Source of the DNA: Anthoceros angustus
Taxonomy: Eukaryota > Streptophyta > Anthocerotopsida > Anthocerotales > Anthocerotaceae
NCBI GenBank assembly: GCA_010909165.1
Contig: MU008159.1
Coordinates: 2,232,001 to 2,296,000 of the forward strand
Length of the DNA stretch: 64,000 nt
Direction of reading: 5' to 3'
Below the pieces are notes generated by a model. That model was not told the origin of the DNA. It saw nothing but the letters and a program-made list of their open reading frames with translations, and ran no database searches. How positions within the stretch are numbered: the stretch's first letter is position 1; the number at the start of each line of letters is the position of its first letter. This document shows positions 45,386 to 56,178 of this stretch, piece after piece. The translations under genes were made by a program, and so were the position numbers.

Positions 45386-46222
45386 CATGATAATGCCTCG
45401 TCACATCTGTTCCAAAGCTCGGATTCCGACGTGGAAGGCGACGATGAAATTGCAAGAGGAGAAGGATATGGAGAAAATGAGGAAGGAGGACCGGTACCTT
45501 GTACAGCTGCAGATCAACAACTGATGCGCATACAACCTCCGGCCCTGTATGTTGGTTGCAATTGCAAGCACACGCTTGCCAAGATGATGATATTGAACAT
45601 CTAAGCCCATGGACATGGCTGACTGACTCAGAGTTTTGTTGTGGGCAGGGTTCCAGAGGCTCAAGAAGACGTAGAGTTGCGACAAGTGATGGCTCAGATG
45701 GTGAATGCCGTCTATGATTTTGAGGCATCCCGACGACTGCAGCAGCTCAAAAACGGCACAAGGAAGAGGCACGAGATGAAAAGGGTGATTCACAACCTCG
45801 CGGACTTTCTGGGATCTGAAACCTGTGATGAAGAGCCGACCATATCCCAGGAGGAGGTGGTGGCAAAGTTGCAGAGAGCCGGGTTCCAGTTGAAAGGATC
45901 TGAGCACTGTCAGCCAGGCCAGGGGCCCTACAAGATATGGTTCCTCGTCTTCGTCAAAGACTCTGCAAAGTGCACATGTCGAAGCGCGCCCGAAGTTGTG
46001 GTTGCTGTTCGCGGGACCATGAAATCCGTGACAGAGCTGCGGTCGGATTTTAAAGTGCTGCGACAGGAGCTACATGACGACGGAAGGTACGAGAACCTGT
46101 TCCAGGCGGTGGAAAACGAAGTGCTCCTGAATGGGCCCGAAAATGTGTGCACCTCTACCTCAACAAAAGTACCGTCTCGCCGCCCCCCTCGTCGCACTAG
46201 GTTCAGTAGAAGAGGTGGTTGA
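45305..46222 (+). pseudogene. Lipase-like gene copy A, catalytic core deleted
   Basis: Exons 45305-45546 and 45649-46222 splice at the same sites as the intact copy (CT|gtatgt, ggcag|GG) and leave an open frame of 271 aa. It matches the intact protein up to ENVC, then jumps. Two deletions relative to 49043-50496, of about 275 and 186 bp, remove the GHSLG nucleophile elbow, the rest of the core and the region of the catalytic Asp. The remnant ends in a frameshifted Arg-rich tail (KVPSRRPPRRTRFSRRGG). The AVRGT strand that would form the oxyanion hole is kept. Enzyme activity is not possible. A stable non-catalytic protein cannot be excluded, because the frame stays open. Confidence 0.85.
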
Positions 46223-46660
46223 GGTCGCACACCGTCACGCAGTGGCTCAATTTTCCGTATCCTCTTGAACGGGAGGTTATCCAATTGCATCGGCCTGAGT
46301 GAGCAATGCATGCCCACACCCCAATCTTCTAGTTGCTTGCATCTGTGATGGATTTTCTCTGCACCGGGCGCAACCAAGGTGTGCTCAGTGCGTTTGTGAT
46401 CAAACCTCCATGCACTGACCTGCTTTGTCCTGCTTCTGCTAAATTTGGATGCTTTCTTGCATTCTGTATGTTAATTATGCCTCTCCTGTGAATACTAGTG
46501 TGGCCATCTCCACCTTGCAATTGTTGCGAGGTGACGGATACTTTAACTACCATGCGGATTTTTTAAAGGTGATGAATGCATTCTGGTCTCACAAGCTCCC
46601 ATCATTAGCAGCTCCGTCTCTCAAATGGCGACTTTTAGCCATGCCTTCTGCTGTTACAGT

Positions 46661-48075
46661 CGCACAGCAAGTTCGTCCTGGGCAAATTTTTTTTTAATGG
46701 AGCAGTCTCGTCCTGCACCAAGAACTCGCTCACTGCACCACTCACTTTAGTCCTCATCAGGAGCTGTGTCAAACTTCCTGATTTCAAGGTCTGTTAGTGG
46801 GGCTTCTTTTTCTTTTTATCAGGGGCACTGCTACGGACGTTTGTAGTGGACATTATTTCATATCTCAACAAGCTGGTTCCCTCCCCCTTTTTAGCTTCTA
46901 AGTGGCCCAGCGGGTCTGAGGCAAAGGTTCCCTGACGGTCATGTGCCAGCCTTCCGAGTTGTCCCTGGCGCAGAAGAACGTTTTCTGATCATTGAAAACA
47001 AAAACAATAGTCTCTAAGTTTCAGATTGATTCCGAAGGGTGGATCCACTGCCACACTGAAGATTTGAAATTGTTGACTATCGTGCAGGCAGGCACAACCG
47101 GGGAAGGTGGATGAAAGATCCCTTGGTGGCGTGGATTAATTGCTTGGCACCAAGTTGAACATGGCACTTCATGCACCTTTCCATCCACAGTGCACCAAAG
47201 ATGGTTCTCCCTCTTTCAGATCGGTATGGAATGTACTCCAATGAGCCAGACACTCACACTTTCACCTGGAGCCGAAGAAAGGAACATTTCAGTGCAGCTT
47301 ACAACAACAGTACATGGTTACCTCTGGAATCCACATTGCTGTAGGATGACAAGAGTGAAGCTAGCTCACCTGCTCCAACCATCTGAACCTAGGATTGACC
47401 AAGGCTCGGAGATGGTCACCGCTAGGCGTACGACACTTGAGCCATCCTCGAGCAGACGAAGTTTGTGAGGATGCCAGTGCTCCCAAAATATTACACCCCC
47501 TGACCTTGTCCTTTTCTTGTTATATGTACGACAATTTAATTACGGACCACATATAAAGCGTGGATGTCACGCAATGAGGGACAACATGTGCGCGAACGTG
47601 GTGTGGAGGGCGTTTACAGACGTAGCCACTAGCTCAAGCTCAGTCGCTCAGGCTCAAATATTAAAAACTAGTACTCCAGCCCAGAGCCGGTGCTCCTCCC
47701 CAGTGTGAACGTGTGACGTGAGCCACTGACCGAATTATAGGAGAACAGGGATAGAGAGAGGAGAGCAAAGGGGATGTATCTGCTCCTGATGGAAAGCACA
47801 CCATCTTTCTCATTTTCGCTCACGATATGCGTTGCAAAGTGGCGTGCAACATCGGGAATCGACAGAACGGCCGGCAAAGCCATGATACATACGTCATATT
47901 ATTCCTCTTTGAATATGAACTTCCTCCCATCGAGATACCTCCCCGCCAACAGTATGGGGTAAGCAGTGCACGCTGTTCCATATAATCAAGGCCACGTGTG
48001 GTTGATTGCTACAATGCTAAGGATTGACTTTGTTCCTAGCATCCAACCCACGCCTGTGATGTCACGCAATGTTAG
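46661..48075. other. Spacer between duplication copies, no gene recognised
   Basis: About 1.4 kb separates the two copies. Short frames only (47190-47468, 47774-47962), without known domains. A part of CCD1 exons 5-13 would be expected here if the duplication had included the whole gene; it is absent. Confidence 0.5.
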
Positions 48076-48127
48076 ATTTCTCAACCGCTCTCACTCTACG
48101 AAGTACGAACACACAAACAAATGCCCG

Positions 48128-48693
48128 CGACCAACCTTCATCAACTTGGCAGCACCGTACTACTCTCCTTGTTTGATCCGTGAAGTCCTCACATATGTAC
48201 TTGGAAGCATAAGAGGCTTTTCCACTCTTTATCCGCACTGAATGAATCATTGCACTAGCCACTTATCATACGATTTGAAGTTCTGGAGCCAAGTGGAATG
48301 AAAAAACTTAACGAAAGCTAAGCAAGCTTGTCCACCCTGCTGAGTTTGCTGAAAGCGCCTTGCTGCCTCCATACCAATCAGTAACCTGATTCTTCAATGC
48401 AGCTTGACAATTGTTACATGAAGACGAGATCAGAATCATACCCATCCCCACCGAACCTGCATCAACAGAAAACGCAGCTTAGCGATCCGCAATGCCTGTC
48501 TGGGTGCACCTCACAATAAAGGTCACCTGCAGTACCTCCGCCCACAAACATATCACAGATATGTGTGACGACAGAAACCACAAGCAAGAAGCACCAGCAC
48601 ATTGTAAATGAAGTGGACCGGTAAACCACACCAGAGATAGTTGCCGAAAGGTTCAAACTTGGGATCTCGTCGAAATTCTCCGTTCAGGCAGTC
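48128..48693 (-). pseudogene. CCD1 remnant, exons 2-4
   Basis: Counterparts of CCD1 exon 2 (48632-48693), the 15-nt microexon (48442-48456) and exon 4 (about 48128-48256) are recognisable. Exon 2 has a 9-nt in-frame deletion that removes the conserved VGPN (EFRRDPKFEPF instead of [14 protein letters not shown]). The microexon now codes FGGDG. Exon 4 has lost the AG of its splice acceptor (GTGCAATG instead of GTGCGCAGAATG) and carries a 4-nt insertion that shifts the frame. Exon 1, the promoter and exons 5-13 are gone. It is clearly non-functional. Confidence 0.9.
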
Positions 48694-49042
48694 CTGCAAG
48701 AAACCACGCAACAGCAATGTCAGTCCCATCAGTAAAGCATCGGAAGAAATCTCCTGCATCCCAGGGCCCAATTCTACCGTCGACAGACTGCTTCAGAAAC
48801 ATTCGATCATGTCAGAGAGTTCCGTCCAGGGGCAAATCGGTGAGAAGTCTACCATAGTTGCTTCCACTTTGGTTATTCTGAGGATTTGTTGACTCAAGTT
48901 GCGGTCACTGGGGGTCGACCGCGTTTCCCTTTCTTCCAACCTTATATAGTGCTGCCTTGATCCCTCTCTATGTGTTCAAACATTTCCGGAGAGTTCAAGC
49001 AAGTGAGCTTGCAACAAGCTCTTGCCCAGGGGATCCACAGCT

Positions 49043-50496
49043 ATGCTCAAATTTTTTGATCTTGACGAGGTAGTGCTAGAGATCGAAAGGCAGAGGAGGA
49101 AGCCTGGGGATCATCAGGACCACCATGATAATGCCTCGTCACATCTGTCCCAAAACTCGGATTCCGACACGGAAGGCGACGATGAATTGGCAAGAGGAGA
49201 AGGATCTGGAGAAAATGAGGAAGGAGGACCGGTACCTTGTACAGCTGCAGATCAACAACTGATGCGCATACAACCTCTGGCCCTGTACGTTGGTTGCAAT
49301 TTCAAGCGCAAGCTTGCCAAGATGATGATATTGAACATCTAAGCCCATGGAATGGCTGACTGACTCAGAGTATTGTTGTGGGCAGGGTTCCAGAGGCTCA
49401 AGAAGTCGTAGAGGTGCGACATTTAATGGCTCAGATGGTGCATGCCGTCTATGATTATGAGGCATACCGACGACTGCAGCAGCGCGAAAACGGCACAAGG
49501 AAGAGGGACAAGTTGGAAAGGGCGATCCACAAGTTCGCGGACTTTCTGGGATCTGAAACCGTTGAAGAAGACCCGACCATATCCCAAGAGGAGGTGGTGG
49601 CAAAGATGCAGAGAGCGGGGTTCCAGTTGAAAACAGCTGAGCACTGTCAGCCAGGCCAGGGGCCCTACAAGATATGGTTCCTCGTCTTCGTCAAAGACTC
49701 TGCAAAGTGCACATGTCGAGGCGCGCCCAAAGTTGTGGTTGCTGTTCGCGGGACCATGAAATCCGTGAAAGACCTGCTGTCGGATTGGAACGTGCTGCGA
49801 CAGAAGCTACATATGGACGAAAGGTACGAGGAGCTGTTGCAGGTGGTGGAAAACGAAGTGCAACAGAATGGGCACGAAAATGTGTGCATCACGGGTCACT
49901 CTCTGGGTGCGGCTTTGGGACTCCTGGTGGGCAAGGCTATGGCGACCAAGCAAACGCCTGTGGACGGCCATTTCTTCAACCCGCCTTTTGCCTCCTTCAC
50001 CTGGTTCGACAGCAACCTGCTGCGGCGGCTGGAAAGGGACTGCAAGCTTCTTCTGCTGGCATCTCATATGGTGATGAACTCTTTTCATGACGACGACAAG
50101 GGCACGAGTCAGTGGTTGCTTGACAGTCACACTAAATTCTGGAGCGTGACGACTTGGACGCCGCACCTCTACCTCAACAAAACCGACCCCATCAGCAGTG
50201 GCTACATCAACTTCTTCCAGGACATCCAGGGCATCAATCCTCACTTCAATTCTGCGTTTCTCAATTGGCAGGCAGAACTGTCTCGGCCGGTGATGCACCT
50301 TACCCTCTCGTCGCTGATGAACACCAAGAAGCTTCCCGACCACCTGCTTCCTTCCGCTATAATCACCGTCTCGCCGCCTCCTCGTCGGAGTAAGTCCAAG
50401 ATAAAGACGTGGGTGAGGTCCCACACAGTCTCGCAGTGGCTCAATTTTCCTTGTCCTCTTGAACGGGCGGTTGTCCAAGTGCGTCGGCCTGATTGA
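49043..50496 (+). CDS. Alpha/beta-hydrolase, At4g10955-like lipase, intact copy
   Basis: Exons 49043-49284 and 49386-50496 (CT|gtacgt, gggcag|GG) encode 450 aa. The N-terminal 80 residues are acidic and Ser/Gly-rich, probably disordered. The class-3-lipase-like core follows: AVRGT at 200-204 (oxyanion-hole strand), GHSLGA with nucleophile Ser253, an FNPPF loop, then YLNKTDPIS, whose Asp is the likely acid, and a C-terminal SHTVSQWL whose His is the likely base. This matches plant proteins of the Arabidopsis At4g10955 type (called GDSL esterase/lipase At4g10955-like in databases, though not GDSL in fold). Substrate and location are unknown; no signal peptide is seen. The start is the first ATG in frame; an upstream ATG at 48971 is in another frame. 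It is head-to-head with a dead CCD1 remnant, so it probably keeps only half of the original bidirectional promoter. Confidence 0.88.
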
Positions 50497-50989
50497 GCAA
50501 TGCATGCTCACACCCCAATCTTCTAGTTGCTTGCAGCTGTGATGGATTCTATCTCTGCACCGGAAGCGTTTGTGATTTGACCTGCTTTGTCCTGCTTCTG
50601 CCAGATTTGGATGCTTTCTTGCATTCTATATATTGATTCCTCTCCTGTGGAATAGTAGCCTAGCAGTCTCCACCCTGCAAATCTTTTGCAAATCTTCGGA
50701 GGAGACGGATACTGTGCCTACCATGCTGATTTTTTAAAAGGTGATGAATGCATTCTGCTCTTACAAGCTTCCTTGGTTGGCAACTCCTTTTTCTCTCAAA
50801 TGGCGACTTTTAGCCATGCCTTCTGCTGCTACAGTTGTTGAAGACCCAGCTGACCAGCTTGAACAGTTCACACCACTCACCGAACAGACACGCCCGACCA
50901 TCATCCCTGCTCAACCGTTGCACCTCCTCACTCACCTGCACCTACCACTACAAGGAGGGGCTACCTTTTACAAATGGGTCTAAGTTTAG

Positions 50990-52200
50990 TTAGAGGAAAC
51001 TACAACACTCTTACTACAGCTCAAAGCCCTGTTGTAAGTTTTTCGAACATTTACAACAAGGGTTCCTAACTAATATGATGTGGCATGGATTTTACAACAG
51101 GGGTTTGTTGACATGGCATGTTGACACGAATTTTACAACGGGGATTTGTTGACATGGCATGTTGACACGAATTTTACAACGGGGTTTGTTGACATGGCAT
51201 GTTGACACAATTTTACAACGGGGTTTGTTGACATGGCTTGCTCGTTGTACATGACGTTGTTAATTGTGCATAAACTCTTTTGATTTAGAAAACTATGGGG
51301 GTTATTTGTTAATAAAACTACATTTTGTTGAATTTATAATGACGTGGCATAAAGGATGTTGTAAACTTACTTGTAAAAGACGTTGTAAACCATGTTTGTT
51401 GTAGATGTGGTTGTAAATTGTGCAAGACTTGATTTTGGAATAATACCATTTATTGGAATATCTATGAATAGATTTATTATTTGCTGATGTGGCAAGTTCG
51501 TTGCAAATGATGTTGTAAATATGTTTCTCTGGATTTATGTTAGTTATGGGATTATCTTTTTTTTTGTATTCTTGACGTGTCACATGCATTGTAGCTATGG
51601 TTGTAAAACGCATGAAAACCATTTTATATAAATATCTATAAAAAATGTATTATTTGCTGACATGGCAAGCTCATTGCAAATATCATTGTAAAATGGTTTC
51701 TCCAATTTATGTTATATTATTGGATTATTCATTTATTGTATATTTTCGACGTGGCACATGCGTCGTAACTATGGTTGTAAAATGCACAAGCCAGCCAATA
51801 TCCATGAATAAATATATTATTTGCTGATGTGGCATGTTGTAAATGTCGGTGTAAAATTTTGGAAGAGACCTTTTCCTTATTTATGTAATTTATGAGGTTA
51901 TATATTAGTAAGATTGCGATGTGGCATGCCTTTTCCTTATTTATGTAATTTATGAGGTTATATATTAGTAAGATTGATGTGGCATGCCTTTTCCTTATTT
52001 ATGTAATTTATGAGGTTATATATTAGTAAGATTGATGTGGCATGCTTGTCAAAATGCCGCTTGTAAATATGTGGAAGAGACCTTTTCCTGATTTATGTCA
52101 TTTATGAGGTTATATATTAGTGAAATTGCTGATGTGGCATGTTCATTGCAAATACATTGTAAAATGTTATACAAATTTATCGATTTATAAATAGTGCCAG
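50990..52200. repeat. AT-rich degenerate tandem array next to the lipase gene
   Basis: The block holds a 40-bp unit (TTTTACAACGGGGTTTGTTG, then ACATGGCATGTTGACACGAA), about four copies at 51095-51240. A 59-bp unit (CCTTTTCCTTATTTATGTAA, then TTTATGAGGTTATATATTAG) starts near 51869, 51928, 51987 and 52081. In between, weaker copies of the phrase TGCTGATGTGGCATGTTC...TTGTAAA recur about every 100-180 bp. No gene is present. Confidence 0.85.
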
Positions 52201-52204
52201 CGCA

Positions 52205-52800
52205 TTGTAAATGTCGGTGTAAGAATTTTCCTAGCCAAGCTGTCAAAAACGAGGCGTGCATCTTGGCATACAGGTCCACCAGGGAAGCGCCCACAAGTAC
52301 GTTATCCAAATGTCCTCTTTGCACAAGTGAGTGCGCCACCGCCTTCCAAAGGCACCAATGCTTGCACATGCCTTCAAAAGGCAAGCAAAAGTAACCTCAT
52401 CGCCACAAGCGGCCCTCCTGTTGCATTCGTCCATACAAAAATAGCGCCTCTTGACCAAGCCCTTCTGTCCATACCCAAAGAATCGGCATTCCAAGTCACC
52501 ACATCCTTTGGGCTCAAGCATTGAAAAACTTGATGCGCATCTTCTACTTCGCCACACTTTGCCTACATGTCCACTGTGCAAGTGCCCACAAGTGTGTTAT
52601 CTAGTCCTCTCTCCACAACTGTGAGTGCACGCGCCTTCCGTAAGGCACTTGCGTTTGCACAGCCTTGGAAGGCAAGCAAAAAGGTAACATGGTTGCCCAC
52701 AATCGTGCCCTCCTTCTCCATTTGTCCATACGAACAAGCGCCTCTTGGCCAAGCCCATGATTTGCATACCCAACTATCGGGCCGTCCATGTCACGACATC
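52205..52800 (-). pseudogene. PPR protein fragment, frameshifted
   Basis: The minus strand reads, through several frame changes, segments of PPR repeats: GYANHGLGQEAL, VVERGLDN, DMxAKCGEVEDAHQVFQ, SPKDVVTWNA, VTFACLLKACASIGAF, and DNVLVGASLVDLYAKM. These are typical for the PLS-type, repeat-rich PPR proteins that bind organelle RNA. Start, end and editing domains are not seen. With frameshifts in most repeats it is a pseudogene. Such fragments are common in ferns, lycophytes and mosses. Confidence 0.75.
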
Positions 52801-53638
52801 CTTTACGCTAACCTATCGAAAACCGTGTTTGCCTCTTCCAGCCACCATTTGCTATGTACATGTCCACGATTGGCAATAAACAAGTTCGGTGGAATGTCAT
52901 CATGCAACATATCATCGCACTTTTACGCTAGATTCGAGTCCACAAAGAAATGCACAAGCTTGAAGGGCTGCTACAAAGATGTGGGCATCCGCCTTCACAC
53001 CACATGCTCACAAGACTTAGCATACATGAGAACAAGAGTAACTGACGAAACTGATCAGAATAAAGAAAACTACTGTCGTACCTTTGTGTATTTCCTTATG
53101 GTATCGAGCACGTGGATCGACATGCCACCGAAGGGTCACCTCATGGCTCGTGGCGGGGAGCTCGTCTTCGGCAAGACCGCGATGAGGAACACGCCTCCCT
53201 AACCACCTTATTCCCCTCACGGTTTCTACGCGAATGTAGACCCGTGAAGAGAATCGAACAAGTAGCCACAAATCAAAGACAGAGCAAACCCCCTACCTTC
53301 GACAACCGCGTGCTGAGGAAGCTCTACTAGATTGAAAATAAGGTCCATGTTGAGACCCGCCTGCTGCACAGCTTCCTTGGCATCATTTTGAGAGACGTGA
53401 AGGACCTCCTCCAGGCGTGTGAGGTCCCAGCCAATCCCCCAATCCATCGCTGTCATCAGCGCTGTCCGTGAGTAAACCCAAACCATGTCCACTTCCAGGA
53501 GGCAGTGGAGGCGCTACCGGTAGTGCGGCCGGTGGCGGAGGTGCCGCTTGAGGTGCAAAGGCCCCGGTGGTGCAGTGCCACGTGGTGGCGCTCACGGCCG
53601 CAAATCCTATCGCCGCAAACCCTATCGCCCCACACTAT
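52801..53638. other. No gene recognised
   Basis: Plus-strand sequence to about 53200 is open for short runs only. A Gly/Pro/Ala-rich patch at 53490-53600 is open on both strands. No domain similarity. Confidence 0.4.
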
Positions 53639-53743
53639 GCTAATTTCCGCATAGAAATAAAGGAAAAGGATAGATTCACGGGTGTAGACTACGATGTCTG
53701 GGCTACCCGGATGCACGGACACCTTGAAGACGCAGACCTATAA
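53639..53743 (+). pseudogene. Copia gag N-terminal fragment
   Basis: The frame reads ANFRIEIKEKDRFTGVDYDV, then WATRMHGHLEDADL and a stop. It is the conserved first helix region of copia gag, as at 3357. A short further piece of similar composition follows to about 53840. No LTR is associated. Confidence 0.7.
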
Positions 53744-53839
53744 CAGCGTCTCTCAGCATTGGGGTTTGTCTCCGAACCCCATTTTGGCCCAACCAATGTA
53801 GAAATGCACATGTCTCAATTCACTGTTTTCAGCGATTTG

Positions 53840-54164
53840 TAAACCGACAGCCCATGCATCCGAGCCCAAAAGAACACGGAATGTGCCCAACGGCGTGCAT
53901 AAATGTTGGACACACCGTTGTACAACATGAACTTTTATGGCTTTCTAGAGCGATCGAGCGCACACCTTCCAAAACCGTCATGAAACATATATCTTTAAAC
54001 ACGAAAACACACAATAAAAAACTTGACTCGTAACCCAGCGTGAATAGTCCTGTAGAGCCTGAGAAGTCTATAAAAGCGCCGGACACCTACTTCCCATGTC
54101 ATCATCCTTCTTCGAAAAAAGTTTCACACCTACAACAACAACTGCCAACACTGTACTATCAGGC
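53840..54164. other. 3' flank of the methylase element, nothing recognised
   Basis: Only short frames on both strands. Whether the end of the element lies here is unclear, because no terminal repeat is visible. Confidence 0.4.
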
Positions 54165-55370
54165 CTAATCCTCCGGGTCTGCCCTCTGAACATTTGCCAA
54201 GATGTACTCCGGAGTCACTATATCCATTGAACCAAGAGCCTGTTCGGAGAACTGACTCTCCGTGTTCGGGACAACCACGTCGTCGGCACCAAAGTCCTCC
54301 AGGTCCGCCTCCAAGTCGATAGGAGCTACATCAATCATGGCATCAGTGAGCTTCTCGGGATCCTCGTCTCTTCCTCTTGGGGTCACCCACATTTTCCTCA
54401 AAGTTAGCGCCCGCTGAGAACAACCATTGTACTTTCGACCGCTTGAAACCATTGATTGAGAAACCGCATATGGGTAATCTTGTTGCGGACTTATCTCCTT
54501 GGGCCAAAATGTGCCCGGCCCGCTTGAAAGGCAGCATATTTCCTCTTCTCGCCTGGGATAAGCATGGAACCCCACAATCCTGCTTGATGAACATTGAAGA
54601 CCTTGTATCGAGTCCACCGAGATCACATTTCTTCCACTCGGCAGCAAGTGCCGTGGACCCACTCCCCGCAAATCCATCGATGACCCAATCTCCTTCTATA
54701 GAGAAGCACTGCAGCAAAATGGACATTAGCTCCAAAGGTTTCGATATGGGCTTACTACCTTGTTGTCGAATGCTGTGTATACCAACTTCTTTACCACAGC
54801 ATCGCACTTAATCACCGAGCCCATGCCTTGTTGGCCCAAAGTCAACGAAATCGGTAACAATGGCACCGATTTAACTCTTGCGTTGGGTGACTTTCCGCAC
54901 CACCGATATAATGTCCATGTTGTCGTATACCTTGTTTTCCTCCGGACATTGGTTTTCTCCCAAACAAGGGACCGCAGAGCCATCCGTGCATACCCCCTCA
55001 AAGCGCTCTTACATCGGTGGTCCGTCCATTGCAAAACCACAATCCTGTATGAGTCGGTGTCGTTACCTCCACAAAGTGGTTAAGAATACCACTCAAGCTG
55101 GGCCTTCAATACATTTGTGTCTTCCGCTCCAAGTTTCAGCCCTCTTGGTAGATCCATCACCAGGAGCGTATAAGGTCGCTTACGAGCAAATCCCAACAAT
55201 TCCTGCATGGATCGGTTGAAAACCTGATAGCAAACCTTTTCCCGAGCTCGAACTATGAAATCACGAAGGTCGATGTCATGGACGCCTCTGCGAGCCACTC
55301 CTCTTCCATCTTTTTCCACGATTTAGCCGCCACGACCCAACTTTGAAATTGTTCTGGCAAATTTCAAGGT
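54165..55370 (-). pseudogene. DNA methylase (N4-cytosine/N6-adenine type) domain
   Basis: The minus strand reads in order: a QSWVVAAKSWKKMEEEW segment (about 55350-55295) just after a possible acceptor (TTTGCCAG); LLVMDLPRGLKLGAED (about 55160-55120), at the place of the catalytic DPPY motif (motif IV); TDHRCKSALRG and LVWEKTNVRRK, as after motif IV; KPISKPLELMSILLQCF and WVIDGFAGSGSTALAAEW (about 54740-54630), the S-adenosylmethionine motif I (F-x-G-S-G-S). The permuted order IV then I is that of beta-class bacterial-type DNA methylases. DLPRG instead of D/N-PP-Y/W and at least two frameshifts make activity doubtful. The tail (54677-54165) is acidic. It appears to be the 3' part of one gene with the exon at 56179-57123. 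Confidence 0.6.
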
Positions 55371-55472
55371 TGGCAACATCATGGAGCCGCCAACAAGCCA
55401 ACCAATCCAGGTTAGAATTCAGAATCGAGAGACAAAACCCATGAGGTTCATTCAAAGGAGAAGGCGAGTGCG

Positions 55473-56108
55473 GACGTCGGCGCCTGCCGCTGCTCTTCCT
55501 CGCTTCCTCAGCGGAAGACGGCGGACGTCCGGCGACTGTATTGCCCCACTCCTTGAAGGGGTTCGACCCCCGCACTGTGTGCCGGACGTCGCCCGCCTCC
55601 TTGAAGGGGAGGGAAGAGCGCCGGCCGGACGCCCGCGACGGTGCCGCCCGCCTCAGGGAGGAATGCAGTGCGCCGACGTCCGGCGACCGGTGCCGCCCGC
55701 CTGGCGGGGCCGGGGAATGGTGTGCGCCGGACGTCCGGCGACTGTGCCGCGGAGGGTGAATGCGAGTGCGGACGTCCGCGCACTGCTGCATTCCCTTCCG
55801 CCTTCATCAAGAGGCGCGCCGACGTCCGCGCACTGCTGCCCTCTGCATCCTTCAGGGAGAGCGCAGCAGCGTGCGCCGGACGTCCGCGCACTTGCTCTTC
55901 CCGCCTCCGCCCCGGAGACAGCAAGTGCCGGACGTCCGCGCACTGCTATTGCCCTCGGCCCTTCGGGGAGAGCGCAAGCGGCGCCGGACGTCCGGCGCAC
56001 TGCTGCCCTCTGTTCCTTCGGGGAGAGCGCAGCGGCGCCGGACGTCCGCGCACTGCGCTGCACTTCCTCCACACCCATCCCGCGGGTTAACAAAAGGCGC
56101 CGGACGTC
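55473..56108. repeat. CCGGACGTCCG array inside an apparent intron
   Basis: The core GACGTC occurs at 55473, 55524, 55585, 55675, 55730, 55771, 55821, 55879, 55931, 55987, 56041 and 56103, plus a variant (GACGCC) at 55628: 13 units, mean spacing about 52 bp. Most cores are flanked as GCCGGACGTCCG(G)CGCAC, and between them recurs a GGGGAGAGCGCAGC phrase. The array lies between a GT donor at 56178 and the methylase segment, on the minus strand. The long Ala/Arg/Pro frames across it are artefacts. Confidence 0.9.
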
Positions 56109-56178
56109 CGGCGCACTTTCTCCAGAAAAACAACAACAGAGGAAAGGAAGACAGGAGGTTCAATCAAAGCAAGCTTAC

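Larger units (their letters stand above)
43573..46660. repeat. Segmental duplication, copy A
   Basis: This segment matches 48076-50838 in the same orientation, from TCCTCAACCGCTC downstream of CCD1 exon 4 through both promoters, the lipase-like gene and its 3' flank (to GTTACAGTCGCAC). Copy A retains CCD1 exon 1 and its upstream region (about 570 bp lost in B), but lost two pieces of the lipase gene. Confidence 0.9.
48076..50838. repeat. Segmental duplication, copy B
   Basis: This is the counterpart of 43573-46660. It keeps the lipase-like gene whole, but lost about 570 bp that held CCD1 exon 1 and its promoter. The junction lies between the GGGCCCAATTCTACCGTCGA region (about 48770) and the GAGAGTTCCGTCCAGGG region (about 48815). 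The shared 3' flank ends near TTTTAGCCATGCCTTCTGCT. Confidence 0.9.

Noticed and set aside
49022-49342. Reading exon 1 of the lipase-like gene through to the stop at 49342
   Set aside because: A phase-compatible GTACGT donor at 49285 and acceptor at 49385 join it to the long second exon, and the same pair of sites is kept in copy A.
55473-56108. CRISPR array
   Set aside because: The spacing is roughly regular, but spacers are themselves repetitive and similar, the repeat is a short palindrome of variable length, and the window is a plant nuclear genome.
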